DNA of 64,000 nt. It comes from Bin87 sp965207585 (GTDB lineage Bacteria; Chloroflexota; Dehalococcoidia; Lucifugimonadales; UBA3495). The stretch is taken from the NCBI GenBank assembly GCA_965207585.1, contig CBDBMT010000003.1, positions 3,224,001 through 3,288,000 of the forward strand. The letters run 5' to 3'. Position numbers and translations under genes: made by a program. A model generated the notes under the pieces. It ran no database searches. It saw nothing but the letters and a program-made list of their open reading frames with translations, and was not told the origin of the DNA. This document shows, one piece after another, positions 16,264-24,768 of the stretch; the first letter of the stretch is position 1; the number at the start of each line of letters is the position of its first letter.

Positions 16264-16847
16264 GGGCTGCCGGACCCGGAGAAATCCTGGTGGAAACGGC
16301 TGGCCGTAGGCCCGGACTGGCCCTGGTAGCGGCTCCGCAGTTCCGGGGAGCCGTACAGCCGTTCCGCCGGCGTGGTCAACTGGAGGAACGATATCTGGCC
16401 TATTTTCATGCCGCAATACAGGGCAATGGGCAGCCGGGCGACGTTGCTCAATTCCAGCGTCAGCCGGCCACGCCAGCCGGGATCCACAAACCCGGCGGTG
16501 CTGTGGATCAGCAGGCCCAGGCGACCCAGGCTGCTCTTGCCCTCCAGCCTGGCCACCAGATCGTTGGGCAGCTCGATATGCTCCAGGGTGCTGCCCAGCA
16601 CGAATTCCCCGGGATGCAGCATGAACGGCTCGCCATCGGCGATGGTCACTTCTTCCGTGAGGTTGTCCAGCGGCTCCCGCACGTCGATGTAGGGTTGGCG
16701 GGAATTGGAGAAAACCAGGAACCGACTGTCCAGGTGCAGATCAATGCTCGCCGGCTGAATGTCGGCATCGTTGACGGGCTTGACCACGATGCGGCCTTGG
16801 GCGATCTGCTTGCGGATGCTGCGGTCGCTGAGAACCATCGGCGTCAC
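16260..16847 (-). CDS. dcd: dCTP deaminase
   Basis: A 195-aa trimeric enzyme deaminating dCTP to dUTP for dTTP synthesis. The family core GKSSLGRLGLLIHSTAGFVD followed by PGWRGRLTLELSN, and the C-terminal MKIGQISF, are intact. The GTG at 16847 overlaps the upstream stop as GTGA; an ATG three codons later is the alternative start. It is embedded between a SIMPL lipoprotein gene and ribD with 4-nt overlaps on both sides, so it belongs to this operon despite its unrelated pathway. Confidence 0.94.
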   Translation of the reverse strand: MTPMVLSDRSIRKQIAQGRIVVKPVNDADIQPASIDLHLDSRFLVFSNSRQPYIDVREPLDNLTEEVTIADGEPFMLHPGEFVLGSTLEHIELPNDLVARLEGKSSLGRLGLLIHSTAGFVDPGWRGRLTLELSNVARLPIALYCGMKIGQISFLQLTTPAERLYGSPELRSRYQGQSGPTASRFHQDFSGSGSP

Positions 16848-17644
16848 TTCAGCTCGTACACGCCATACACGATGGCGGCGATGTCGTCATCACCCACGGC
16901 GATGGGGGTATCGTAGGCGGCCTCCATGCTGGCCGCCATCAATAGATCATTCCGAGAATACCTTCCGGCATCGACATCGACGGGGACATCGCTGATCATT
17001 TTGAGGTCGCCGAGTTCGCGCCCGGCGAACTCGGCCAGCTGAGAGGCCTTTTCCTGCATGTCGGCAACCGCGGCTTCCCGCGCTTCCCTTTCCAGCGCAG
17101 AGCTGTCGGAGAAGGAGAAGTCGATGTGGCTGAACTCGATGTGGTCACCCCCGGCAGCAACGGCAGCGTCGATGACGGCAGCCGTCGAGTCGGTTTGTCG
17201 AACGATGACCCTCAGTCCGTTGCTGACCGAATATCCCACCTTTTTGCGGGTTTGGCGACTGTAATCGTACTCTTCGGATATTCGGAAATAGCTGGTGGTG
17301 ATGTCGGCGTCAAGCACGCCCTGATTTTTCAGGGCGGCCATCACGTTGGTCATCGAAAGGGCGGCAGCGTCGCGGGCCTCGGCTACGGTTTCGGCGGTTA
17401 CGAATACTCCGAGGGAGAGGTTGGTCAAATCCGGCGTGCCGGTGGCGATGCCCAAGCCGGAAACCCGAAGAGCGTCGTAAGAGCCACCCTCGACTTGGGC
17501 CGGGTCCAGCGCCGGCCCCGAAGTCAAGGTGTCATCGGTCGGCGTCGTAGCCGGTGTCGTCGTTGCGCAGGCAACCGCGGACAGCAGAATGACTGCGACG
17601 AACAGCGGAGCAGCGGCGCTCAGGATGCGTCTGGGATTGTGCAT
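16844..17644 (-). CDS. SIMPL-domain (DUF541) lipoprotein
   Basis: A 266-aa exported protein. The signal peptide ends in the lipobox LSAVAC, followed by a Thr/Pro-rich spacer and a SIMPL/YggE-type domain from about residue 55 (LRVSGLGIATGTPDLTNLSL) to the end. The family is widespread and periplasmic or surface-attached; its function is poorly defined and has been linked to oxidative-stress phenotypes in YggE. It lies 9 nt after the acyl-CoA dehydrogenase and overlaps dcd. Confidence 0.85.
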   Translation of the reverse strand: MHNPRRILSAAAPLFVAVILLSAVACATTTPATTPTDDTLTSGPALDPAQVEGGSYDALRVSGLGIATGTPDLTNLSLGVFVTAETVAEARDAAALSMTNVMAALKNQGVLDADITTSYFRISEEYDYSRQTRKKVGYSVSNGLRVIVRQTDSTAAVIDAAVAAGGDHIEFSHIDFSFSDSSALEREAREAAVADMQEKASQLAEFAGRELGDLKMISDVPVDVDAGRYSRNDLLMAASMEAAYDTPIAVGDDDIAAIVYGVYELK

Positions 17645-17653
17645 AGAATGGTC

Positions 17654-18892
17654 CTAACCCTGGAAGTTGACCCGACCTCCGAGGAGCGCACGGGCCATCA
17701 CGAATTTATGAATCTCCGACGTTCCGCCCCCGATGCGGGCATGGCGGAGCATGTGGTACCAGTGGGCGATGGGCAGGTCCAGGGTTTCGCCCATGCCGCC
17801 GAAGACCTGCATGATCTTGTCGATGCTGCGCCAACCCCATTCGCCGGCGGCGTACTTGACCATCGACGCCTCCACGCGCACGTCCTCCCCGGCGTCGGCC
17901 CGGGCGGCGGTTTCCCGGGCAACCGAACGCAGTGCGATGATGTCCATGTATACGTCGGTGAGCATCCACTGTATTGCCTGGCGGTCGGCGATCGGCCGGC
18001 CGTAGGTCACGCGCTGCTGGGACCACTCGATGGCCATTTCCAGCGCGCGGGTCAGGATGCCCAGGGCCATGGCGCCCCGCAGCAGCCGGTCGTGATGCAC
18101 CAGCCACTGCTGTCCCAGGGTGAACCCGCCGCCAACTTCCCCAAGCACCTGGGTCTGCGGGATGCGCACGTTGTCCAGGTGGATGTAATGCTGCTGGGCC
18201 TTGGTGGGCACGATCCAGACGCGGATGGGCTCGAAGGTGACGCCGGGCGTTGGGTTGTCGATGATGAACATCGTGATGCCGCCCCGCTGCATCTTGTCCG
18301 GATCCGTTACGGCCTGCACCAGCAGGAAATCGGCCGACGCAGCGCCGGAGATGAACATCTTGGTGCCGTTCAGAACCCAATCGTCTCCGTCGCGCACGGC
18401 GCGGGTCTGCATCATCCCTCCGGGATCCGAGCCGGCCTGTGGCTCGGTCTGCCCAAAGGAGTAGTACAGATCACCGTTGATGGCGGGATACAGGTATTTC
18501 TCCTCCTGCTCCGGGGTGCAGGCTCCGATCATGAACATCGGAACCGGCGAGGTGGGCAGGTGAACGATGCTGCGGTGCACCTCCTCTTCCAGCACCAGGT
18601 GCCCCAGGGCCCCCATGCCGCCGCCGCCATACTCCTCGGGAACAAAGGAAGTGTAGATCCCCGTCTGCTTGGAGACGTTGTTCAGGCGGCCCCACTGCTC
18701 CGCGGAGAGGGTACCCAGCACACCGGGCACGGTTTCAAGAACCCCGCGCGGAGCGCCGTTTTCCGGTTCGCCTTCTTGGGGAGGATGCGCCAGATACTCC
18801 GGTTCGAGCGGGATGCACTCGTCGCGGATGATCTGGCGTACGGTGTTTTTGAGAGCGTCAAGCTCTGGGGGCAAACCGATATCCGGGGTCAT
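17654..18892 (-). CDS. acyl-CoA dehydrogenase family flavoprotein
   Basis: A 412-aa FAD enzyme of the acyl-CoA dehydrogenase fold. The start at ATG 18892 is set by AGGAG 7 nt upstream rather than the ATG 18 nt earlier. Landmarks are FGQTEPQAGSDPGGM (FAD/substrate loop), the middle beta domain, and the C-terminal helical domain with VFGGMGETLDLPIAHWYHML and RIGGGTSEIHKF. At the site of the usual catalytic Glu of medium/short-chain enzymes (YEGTSEI) this protein has GGGTSEI, so the base must be elsewhere, as in isovaleryl-CoA-type enzymes, or the activity differs. It leads the riboflavin operon. Confidence 0.9.
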   Translation of the reverse strand: MTPDIGLPPELDALKNTVRQIIRDECIPLEPEYLAHPPQEGEPENGAPRGVLETVPGVLGTLSAEQWGRLNNVSKQTGIYTSFVPEEYGGGGMGALGHLVLEEEVHRSIVHLPTSPVPMFMIGACTPEQEEKYLYPAINGDLYYSFGQTEPQAGSDPGGMMQTRAVRDGDDWVLNGTKMFISGAASADFLLVQAVTDPDKMQRGGITMFIIDNPTPGVTFEPIRVWIVPTKAQQHYIHLDNVRIPQTQVLGEVGGGFTLGQQWLVHHDRLLRGAMALGILTRALEMAIEWSQQRVTYGRPIADRQAIQWMLTDVYMDIIALRSVARETAARADAGEDVRVEASMVKYAAGEWGWRSIDKIMQVFGGMGETLDLPIAHWYHMLRHARIGGGTSEIHKFVMARALLGGRVNFQG

Positions 18893-18983
18893 GCTTTCTC
18901 CTGGAGTCAATGTTCGGGGGTCGGCCCCTGCGGTACACGGTCCGTCGCCCGATGTTCGGGCGCGCCGGCATTCGGGTCGCCGC

Positions 18984-19184
18984 CTAATGGAACGGGCAGG
19001 CGTATTTCAGCGCTTCCAGGGCCGGGTTTTCGTCGGTGGCCAGGCGCGCCACGTATTCGCCTTCTCGCGGCGCGGGGGGAGCGGACGTCGTCGCGACGAC
19101 TTCCATCACCGAGCCTACCGTCCCGAACAGGATGGCCGCTGCCAGTATGACGATAATCCCGATGCCTACCGTTTTCCGTTTCAT
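18984..19184 (-). CDS. small single-pass membrane protein
   Basis: A 66-aa protein starting MKRKTVGIGIIVILAAAILF, with one N-terminal transmembrane or signal-anchor helix and a short polar tail ending CPFH. The ATG at 19184 is preferred over an upstream start because the predicted helix then begins right after the basic KRK. It lies upstream of the acyl-CoA dehydrogenase (91-nt gap) and is divergent from selA. No family is recognised. Confidence 0.45.
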   Translation of the reverse strand: MKRKTVGIGIIVILAAAILFGTVGSVMEVVATTSAPPAPREGEYVARLATDENPALEALKYACPFH

Positions 19185-19383
19185 GGTATCCGTTCCCAGC
19201 CGCCTGCTGATGGCGCAGCTTGAACTGTCCCTATGATAGCGCATCAGGACTGCCACCGGAACGCGACTGCCGCTTCGGGTCGGAGGCAGTTGCCCTTACC
19301 GGCGGCCTGCCGGCAAGATGGTAGAATACCAACCGACAATGGGGCTCGCTGCAACGGTGGCCGCCCGGCAGTCCAGGCTACAG

Positions 19384-20766
19384 ATGATAAACGCTTCCGA
19401 ACTCCGCAACCTTCCCAGCGTCGAGCGCGTCGTGAACGGCGAATCGCTCTCGGCTGCGGTGTGCGCGCACGGGCGGGAGATGGTGGTGGAACTGGCCCGG
19501 GAGGCGCTGGCAGTAGCGCGGAAGAAAGTGCTGGCCGGCAGCGCCGCGCCGTCTGGCGACGAGATCGCCGAAGCGGTTCTGTCATTGATGGCAAGCCTGA
19601 CCGAGCCGTCCCCTCGTCCGGTGATCAACGCGACCGGAGTTGTCATCCATACCAACCTGGGCCGCGCGCCACTGAGCGACGCCGCCCTCGTCGCCGCCGA
19701 TGCCGTGGGCCGGGGATACTCCGATCTGGAAATCGATCTGGGAACTGGACGACGCGGATCGCGGCAGGCGCACCTGCAATCGTTGTTGCGGCGCATTACC
19801 GGTGCCGAGGCGGCGCTGGCGGTGAACAACAACGCCTCGGCGCTGCTGCTGGGCCTGTCGGCGCTGGCGGCCGGCCGCGAGGTCATCGTCGCCCGCGGCG
19901 AGGCCGTCGAGATCGGCGGCGGATTCCGCATACCGGACGTCTTGCGTCAAAGCGGCTGCACCCTCGTGGACGTCGGTACCACCAACCGGACGTATGTCCG
20001 GGACTACGCCGACGCCATGAGCGACCAGACCGGCGCGTTTCTCAAAGCCCACGCCAGCAACTTCAGGGTCGAGGGTTTCACCGCGTTCGTTGACGAGCAC
20101 GATCTGGTGGCGCTGGGCAAAACGTCGGGCGTCCCGGTGTTGCACGACGTCGGCAGCGGCGCTTTGCTGCCAACTGAACGGTATGGGTTGGCCCACGAAC
20201 CAACCCCGCAGGAAAGCATTGCGGCGGGCGTCGGTCTGGTGTTTTTCTCCGGGGACAAGCTCCTGGGTGGCCCTCAGGCGGGTATCGTGGTCGGCAAACG
20301 GGAACTGGTCGCGCAGTTGGAGCGGCATCCGCTGGCCCGCGCGGTCCGGATCGACAAGATGAGCCTGGCCAGCCTGACGGCAACGCTGGCGCACTATGTC
20401 ATGGGAGAAGCGGAGAGCAGGGTCCCCGTCTGGCGCATGATCTCGGCGAACGCCGACGACGTGCGATGCAGAGCTGAAAAATGGCGTGCCATTCTGGCTG
20501 CCAACCAAATCGCGGCGCGCGTCGAGCCGGCTCGGTCCGCCATCGGCGGGGGGAGCCTGCCCGGCGAAACGTTGCCGTCGTGGGCGCTGACGATTGATCC
20601 GCCTTCAGGCCGTTCCCCGGAGTCAGTGTTGTCCTCACTGCGTGAACAACCCACGCCGGTGATAGCCCGGATCGAAGAAGACGCAGTGCGGCTGGATCCG
20701 AGAACGGTGCTGCCGGATCAGGACGACGACACAATTAAGGCGCTCACGGCAGTCATGGCGCGGTGA
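19384..20766 (+). CDS. selA: L-seryl-tRNA(Sec) selenium transferase (selenocysteine synthase)
   Basis: A PLP-dependent enzyme that converts seryl-tRNA-Sec to selenocysteinyl-tRNA-Sec with selenophosphate. From ATG 19384 it is 460 aa, close to E. coli SelA (463); upstream in-frame starts at 19318 and 19339 are possible. The N-terminal NASELRNLPSVERVVNGE, PRPVINATGVVIHTNLGRAP, NNNASALLLGL, EVGTTNRT-like VDVGTTNRTYVRDY and the PLP-lysine motif FFSGDKLLGGPQAGI are all present. It shows that the organism makes Sec and supports the two UGA genes at 7.2-8.8 kb. selB, selC and selD are not in the window. Confidence 0.96.
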   Translation: MINASELRNLPSVERVVNGESLSAAVCAHGREMVVELAREALAVARKKVLAGSAAPSGDEIAEAVLSLMASLTEPSPRPVINATGVVIHTNLGRAPLSDAALVAADAVGRGYSDLEIDLGTGRRGSRQAHLQSLLRRITGAEAALAVNNNASALLLGLSALAAGREVIVARGEAVEIGGGFRIPDVLRQSGCTLVDVGTTNRTYVRDYADAMSDQTGAFLKAHASNFRVEGFTAFVDEHDLVALGKTSGVPVLHDVGSGALLPTERYGLAHEPTPQESIAAGVGLVFFSGDKLLGGPQAGIVVGKRELVAQLERHPLARAVRIDKMSLASLTATLAHYVMGEAESRVPVWRMISANADDVRCRAEKWRAILAANQIAARVEPARSAIGGGSLPGETLPSWALTIDPPSGRSPESVLSSLREQPTPVIARIEEDAVRLDPRTVLPDQDDDTIKALTAVMAR

Positions 20767-20808
20767 GGGCTTACAGAAGGCAGCGATCGAACAAGTCAGG
20801 GGCAGAAC

Positions 20809-21564
20809 GTGTCGGATTTTCTTTTAGTGCATGGAGCCGGCCAGGGCGCGAAGAGCTGGGGCAAGGTCTGGGGTCACATGACGGCCCCGGAACAGCACCC
20901 GCCGCCGCTGTTTCGGGCGCGACAGGCGGTCCGCGTGCGCGCGATTGACCTGCCCGGTCATGGAGCCGACGCCGCCCAGGATGCCGGCATGATCGACCTG
21001 GCCGAGGCGGTGAAGTCGGTCGTCCGCGTTGCGGAGCAGGAAAATTTCACGGACTACACTCTCGTCGGCCATGAACTGGGCGGAACGGTGGCTTTGCAGG
21101 CGTTGAGCGAACTTCCCCGCGCTCCCCGGCGCGCCGTGCTCGTATGCGGCATCGTGCCGGCCTCCGGGCAGCCCGCGGTCTCCATGTACCCGACCCCGGT
21201 ACGCATGGTCATCCGTGCGTGCAAGACGGTGGGCACACTTATCGGAAGGGACATTCCGGCGCCCGCCGAGGCGATCAACCGTTATCGGTGCGGTGGATTA
21301 GACCCGATGGACCGAGTGCAGACCATCGGCCATTTCGGGCCGCTGCCTCTCAAAATGCTGACGGAGCCGGTTGCCATCAGCCTGGACTCCCTGCCCTGTC
21401 CGGTGACCTACGTCGTGCTCACCGACGACCGGTTGATCAGCGCCAACCGGCAGCAGGCCATGGCAGCTCGCATACCCGGAGCGACGGTGGTGCAATTGGC
21501 CTCGGGCCACCAGGTCACCGCCCAGCGACCGCGTGAACTGGCCGAAACGCTTCTGGCGGCGTGA
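20809..21564 (+). CDS. alpha/beta-hydrolase-fold protein with Glu at the nucleophile
   Basis: A 251-aa protein of the methylesterase/hydroxynitrile-lyase-like alpha/beta hydrolases, starting at GTG 20809. The oxyanion-side motif LVHGAGQGAKSW is near the N terminus, and the C-terminal His motif is ASGHQVTAQRP. The nucleophile elbow reads VGHELGG: the expected Ser is Glu (GAA codon), so it either is not a serine hydrolase or has a non-hydrolytic role. It lies 42 nt after selA and 1 nt before the PHP gene, so it is probably co-transcribed with both. Confidence 0.72.
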   Translation: MSDFLLVHGAGQGAKSWGKVWGHMTAPEQHPPPLFRARQAVRVRAIDLPGHGADAAQDAGMIDLAEAVKSVVRVAEQENFTDYTLVGHELGGTVALQALSELPRAPRRAVLVCGIVPASGQPAVSMYPTPVRMVIRACKTVGTLIGRDIPAPAEAINRYRCGGLDPMDRVQTIGHFGPLPLKMLTEPVAISLDSLPCPVTYVVLTDDRLISANRQQAMAARIPGATVVQLASGHQVTAQRPRELAETLLAA

Positions 21565-21565
21565 C

Positions 21566-22801
21566 ATGACCGCCGCACTGGCCAGTTCATTCGTCGCCGA
21601 CCTGCACGTCCATTCCCCGTACGCCTTTGCCTGCAGCAAGTCGCTGACGCTGGACAACCTGGCCTCTTGGGCAAAGCGCAAGGGCATCGACCTGCTGGCG
21701 ACGGGCGACTTTACCCATCCCCACTGGGCTGACGCGCTGCATTCGAACCTGACCGAGCGCGGCGACGGACTTTACGAATACGCCGGGGTCCGGTTTGTTC
21801 CCGGAACCGAGATCAGCTGCGTGTATCGTCAGGACGGACGCACGCGCCGCATCCACCTCCTGGTGTTGATGCCTACCCTGGAAACCGCGGCGGCGTTCAC
21901 CGGCCGGTTGCAAGAGTACGGAAAGCTGGAAAGCGACGGACGCCCCACCGTCAGCCTGTCCTCCCGCCAGCTGCTGCAAACGGCGTTGGACTGCTGCCCG
22001 GAATCGCTGGTGGTCCCAGCCCACGCCTGGACCCCGTGGTACGGGGTGTATGGATCCAAAGCCGGATTCGACAGTTTAGACGAGTGCTTCGGCGATTTGG
22101 CTCCTATGGTCCGTGCGGTGGAAAGCGGCCTGTCGTCAGACCCGGCGATGAATCGTGCCGTTCCCGAGTTGGCCCACCGAGCCGTGGTCTCCTTCTCCGA
22201 CGCCCACTCGCCGGGGAACCTGGGCCGGGAGGTAACCGCCTTTTCGGCGCCCCTGTCGTGGGATGGCCTGGTCAATGCGGTGAATAGAGGCGGCGTGGCC
22301 TACACCGTGGAGTTTTATCCCGAGGAGGGAAAGTACCACTACAGCGGCCACCGCAAGTGCGGCGTGTCTTTGGGTACGGCCGACCTGGCGCGAAACGGTC
22401 CGATTTGCCCGGTGTGCGGGCGTCAGTTGACCCTCGGCGTACTGCACCGGGTCAATGAAGTCTCGGGGCAAGCGAGGGTTGACGAAAAGCAGCCGGATGC
22501 CGACGGCTTCATCCGGGGCGATGACGGCGGGCCGCCATACGCCCGGTTGATCCCGCTGCGGGAGATCATCTCCGCAGTGAAAGGGGTGGGTGTGAACACG
22601 CGAACCGTGACGCGGGAATACTCCGCGATCACGGACGCTGTGGGCAGCGAACTCGATGCGCTGCTGTGGGCTTCCGCCAGCGACCTGGAAGCAGCCACCG
22701 GGGAATCGCTAACCCAGGCAATTTTGCAGGCCAGGATCGGTAAAGTCCACGTGACTCCCGGGTTTGATGGGCAGTACGGGTCAGTGTCTCTCCCTGGCTA
22801 A
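21566..22801 (+). CDS. endonuclease Q-like PHP-domain protein
   Basis: A 411-aa protein of the PHP family to which archaeal and Bacillus endonuclease Q belongs; characterised members nick DNA 5' of deaminated bases. ADLHVHSPYAFACSKSLTLD and GIDLLATGDFTHPHW give the PHP metal-binding site. A zinc-finger region with GHRKCGVSLG and CPVCGRQLTLGVLHRV follows (residues about 265-310). The C-terminal module has PLREIISAV and ends PGFDGQYGSVSL. ATG 21566 is 1 nt after the upstream stop. Assignment to EndoQ activity, rather than the broader uncharacterised family, is an inference. Confidence 0.75.
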   Translation: MTAALASSFVADLHVHSPYAFACSKSLTLDNLASWAKRKGIDLLATGDFTHPHWADALHSNLTERGDGLYEYAGVRFVPGTEISCVYRQDGRTRRIHLLVLMPTLETAAAFTGRLQEYGKLESDGRPTVSLSSRQLLQTALDCCPESLVVPAHAWTPWYGVYGSKAGFDSLDECFGDLAPMVRAVESGLSSDPAMNRAVPELAHRAVVSFSDAHSPGNLGREVTAFSAPLSWDGLVNAVNRGGVAYTVEFYPEEGKYHYSGHRKCGVSLGTADLARNGPICPVCGRQLTLGVLHRVNEVSGQARVDEKQPDADGFIRGDDGGPPYARLIPLREIISAVKGVGVNTRTVTREYSAITDAVGSELDALLWASASDLEAATGESLTQAILQARIGKVHVTPGFDGQYGSVSLPG

Positions 22802-22899
22802 TAGCGCCGCCTGAACTGCCGGATCGAGGAGCCTGGGGCAGGGTTTCAGTTTTCCTCCCCGTCGTTCCTGCTTCTCCCCCATCATTCCGCTTTTCCTCC

Positions 22900-22930
22900 C
22901 CGTCATTCCTGCGGAAGCAGGAATCCAGAG
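22900..22930. repeat. interspersed palindromic repeat, family A (copy 1)
   Basis: The unit CCGTCATTCCTGCGGAAGCA plus GGAATCCAGAG forms a hairpin (ATTCCTGC pairing with GCAGGAAT). Related units occur at 48411-48508. Partial degenerate copies precede it at 22856-22900 (CCCCGTCGTTCCTGC, CATCATTCCGC). It lies in the 174-nt gap between the PHP gene and rimI. Confidence 0.7.
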
Positions 22931-22975
22931 TCCACCGCTGTTAGAATGGCGCAATCTCTCCGGGAAGCGGCGGTT

Positions 22976-23632
22976 ATGGATATTGCTCTGCGCCGGATGC
23001 GGGCCGAAGACATCCCGCAGGTGATCGAGATCGAAAAAGAAGCGTTCACGCCCGGCTGGGTAGGGACACCTTTTCGCCGCGAACTCAACAGCCGTTACAC
23101 CCGATTCCTGGTCGCGTACCACCCCGATGACCCCGGACACGCCGATCAGGGCACAATCGACAGCCGGCAACAACCGGGACCGCCCGACGAGTCGTTGTGG
23201 GGGCGGATGCTCACGGGTGTCAGGTCCGTGTTGGGCATGAGACCTGACAGGGAAGGGGACGATTTAGCCGGGTATGTTGGCATCTGGCTGCAGGGAGATC
23301 AGGCCCACATCACGGAAATCGCCGTGCGGGAAGAACTGCGCGGACGTGGGATCGGAGAACTCTTGATCATCGGAACACTGCGGGTGGCCTACGAGCAAGG
23401 GCTTACAGAGGTAACCCTTGAGGCGCGCGTGTCGAATTTTGTCGCCCAGAGGCTATACGACAAATACGGTTTCAACGAAGCGGGAATCCGCAAGAATTAC
23501 TACGCCGACAATCGTGAAGACGCAGTCATCATGACCACCGACCCCATTCACACCGCCGCCTACCGCGAAAAGTTCGCTACCCTGCAAGACAATTTCCTGG
23601 CACGGTACGGCGAGATCCGCATCGAAATTTAG
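22976..23632 (+). CDS. rimI: GNAT acetyltransferase, RimI-like
   Basis: A 218-aa protein from ATG 22976 (MDIALRRMRAEDIPQVIEIE); an in-frame ATG at 22946 lies inside the repeat-rich gap and is less likely. It resembles ribosomal protein S18 alanine N-acetyltransferase: EKEAFTPGW, then the acetyl-CoA motif VREELRGRGIGELLI and the C-terminal RLYDKYGFNEAGIRKNYYAD. About 45 extra residues (HPDDPGHADQG through RPDREGDD) are inserted between the second strand and the core compared with the usual 150-aa RimI, so the exact substrate is uncertain. Confidence 0.8.
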   Translation: MDIALRRMRAEDIPQVIEIEKEAFTPGWVGTPFRRELNSRYTRFLVAYHPDDPGHADQGTIDSRQQPGPPDESLWGRMLTGVRSVLGMRPDREGDDLAGYVGIWLQGDQAHITEIAVREELRGRGIGELLIIGTLRVAYEQGLTEVTLEARVSNFVAQRLYDKYGFNEAGIRKNYYADNREDAVIMTTDPIHTAAYREKFATLQDNFLARYGEIRIEI

Positions 23633-23744
23633 TCGTGCCCGGCCGGGTGCCGGGGCGTGATTGCCCGGCCCGGATGTGGGTGTTAAAATTCCCGACGTTG
23701 TGAATACACGCGAATTTACTCGACATAACGCTAAGGATTGATCG

Positions 23745-24635
23745 ATGGCCTCTTTCGATGATTACGTTCTGGTAAGCCAGTTTCCGGAGCAGCCGGTCGA
23801 GCGCATGATCGCGGCGTTTCGCGGGTGGCCCGACGCGGGAGACGCGGCCACGGCGACCCTGAATTATATGCTCACAGCATTGGGAGCGCAAAAATTCGCA
23901 GAAATAGATCCCGAAGAATTCTTCAATTTCGCGCAGGAACGGCCTCGGTCAACACGCAGCAAGGACGGAATAAGGCATCTGCAGTGGCCGGCCAACGAGT
24001 TTTACCTGTGGCCCGGAGCCGGCGATGCGCCTCCCGTGGTCTTCTACCTTGGGACTGAACCGCATCTCAAGTGGCGCACGTTTTCCTCGTTGGTGGGTGA
24101 TTTGGCGCGACAATGCGGAGTCAAATCAGTGGTGCATATCGGCGCCTTGCTGGATGCGGTTCCCCACACCCGCGTAACCAAGTTCAGCGGAACGTCGACC
24201 AACCGACGCATCCAGGCGGCCTTTGACCGGGGTAACGTCCGCACTTCCAACTACCAGGGACCGTCCGGCATCACGTTGCCCGTCTCGGAATCGCTGGCGG
24301 CCCGAGGCATTAGCTACACCTCACTGTGGGGTCACGTTTCCCATTACCTCCACGCGACACCGAATTTCCGGGTCGGCCTGGGCCTGGCGCAGAACCTGTC
24401 GGACATGCTGGGATTGCCCGTTGATCTGGGCAAGCTCACGGTGATGGCAGAGGCCTTCGACCGAGAGGTGGAAAAAGTGATCGCCAACGATGATCAACTG
24501 GGCCAATACATCATCACGTTGGAAGAAAAGTACGATGCGGCGGTCGACGCTGCGGAAATGCCTGACCCCGCAGACCTGGTTCGCGACTTGGAACGGTTCT
24601 TGCGCGCAGAGCGGATGGGAGGCGGCGAGAACTGA
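23745..24635 (+). CDS. PAC2-family protein
   Basis: A 296-aa protein of the PAC2 superfamily (named for a proteasome-assembly chaperone; widespread in archaea, actinobacteria and Chloroflexi). Typical features are AAFRGWPDAGDAATATLNYM near the N terminus, a central VVHIGALLDAVPHTR, and GISYTSLWGHVSHYLHATPN. The C terminus is helical and acidic. The bacterial function is unknown. AAGGA lies 9 nt before the ATG. The downstream protoglobin gene is 133 nt away with its own possible TATAGT box. Confidence 0.82.
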   Translation: MASFDDYVLVSQFPEQPVERMIAAFRGWPDAGDAATATLNYMLTALGAQKFAEIDPEEFFNFAQERPRSTRSKDGIRHLQWPANEFYLWPGAGDAPPVVFYLGTEPHLKWRTFSSLVGDLARQCGVKSVVHIGALLDAVPHTRVTKFSGTSTNRRIQAAFDRGNVRTSNYQGPSGITLPVSESLAARGISYTSLWGHVSHYLHATPNFRVGLGLAQNLSDMLGLPVDLGKLTVMAEAFDREVEKVIANDDQLGQYIITLEEKYDAAVDAAEMPDPADLVRDLERFLRAERMGGGEN

Positions 24636-24768
24636 TGCCCGTGCCGGGCAAACGTGCTGCCCCACCTGATTGGAACTCAGACCACCGGCCTATGTCCCGG
24701 GTTGCCCGGATTCGGCGCGGGGCGTATAGTCTGGCTGACGCCGAACACGGCGCTGCGAGGACTCACCG

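Noticed and set aside
19185..19383. Search for a tRNA-Sec gene next to selA
   Set aside because: No long-variable-arm cloverleaf with a UCA anticodon could be seen here or in other gaps; selC must be elsewhere.
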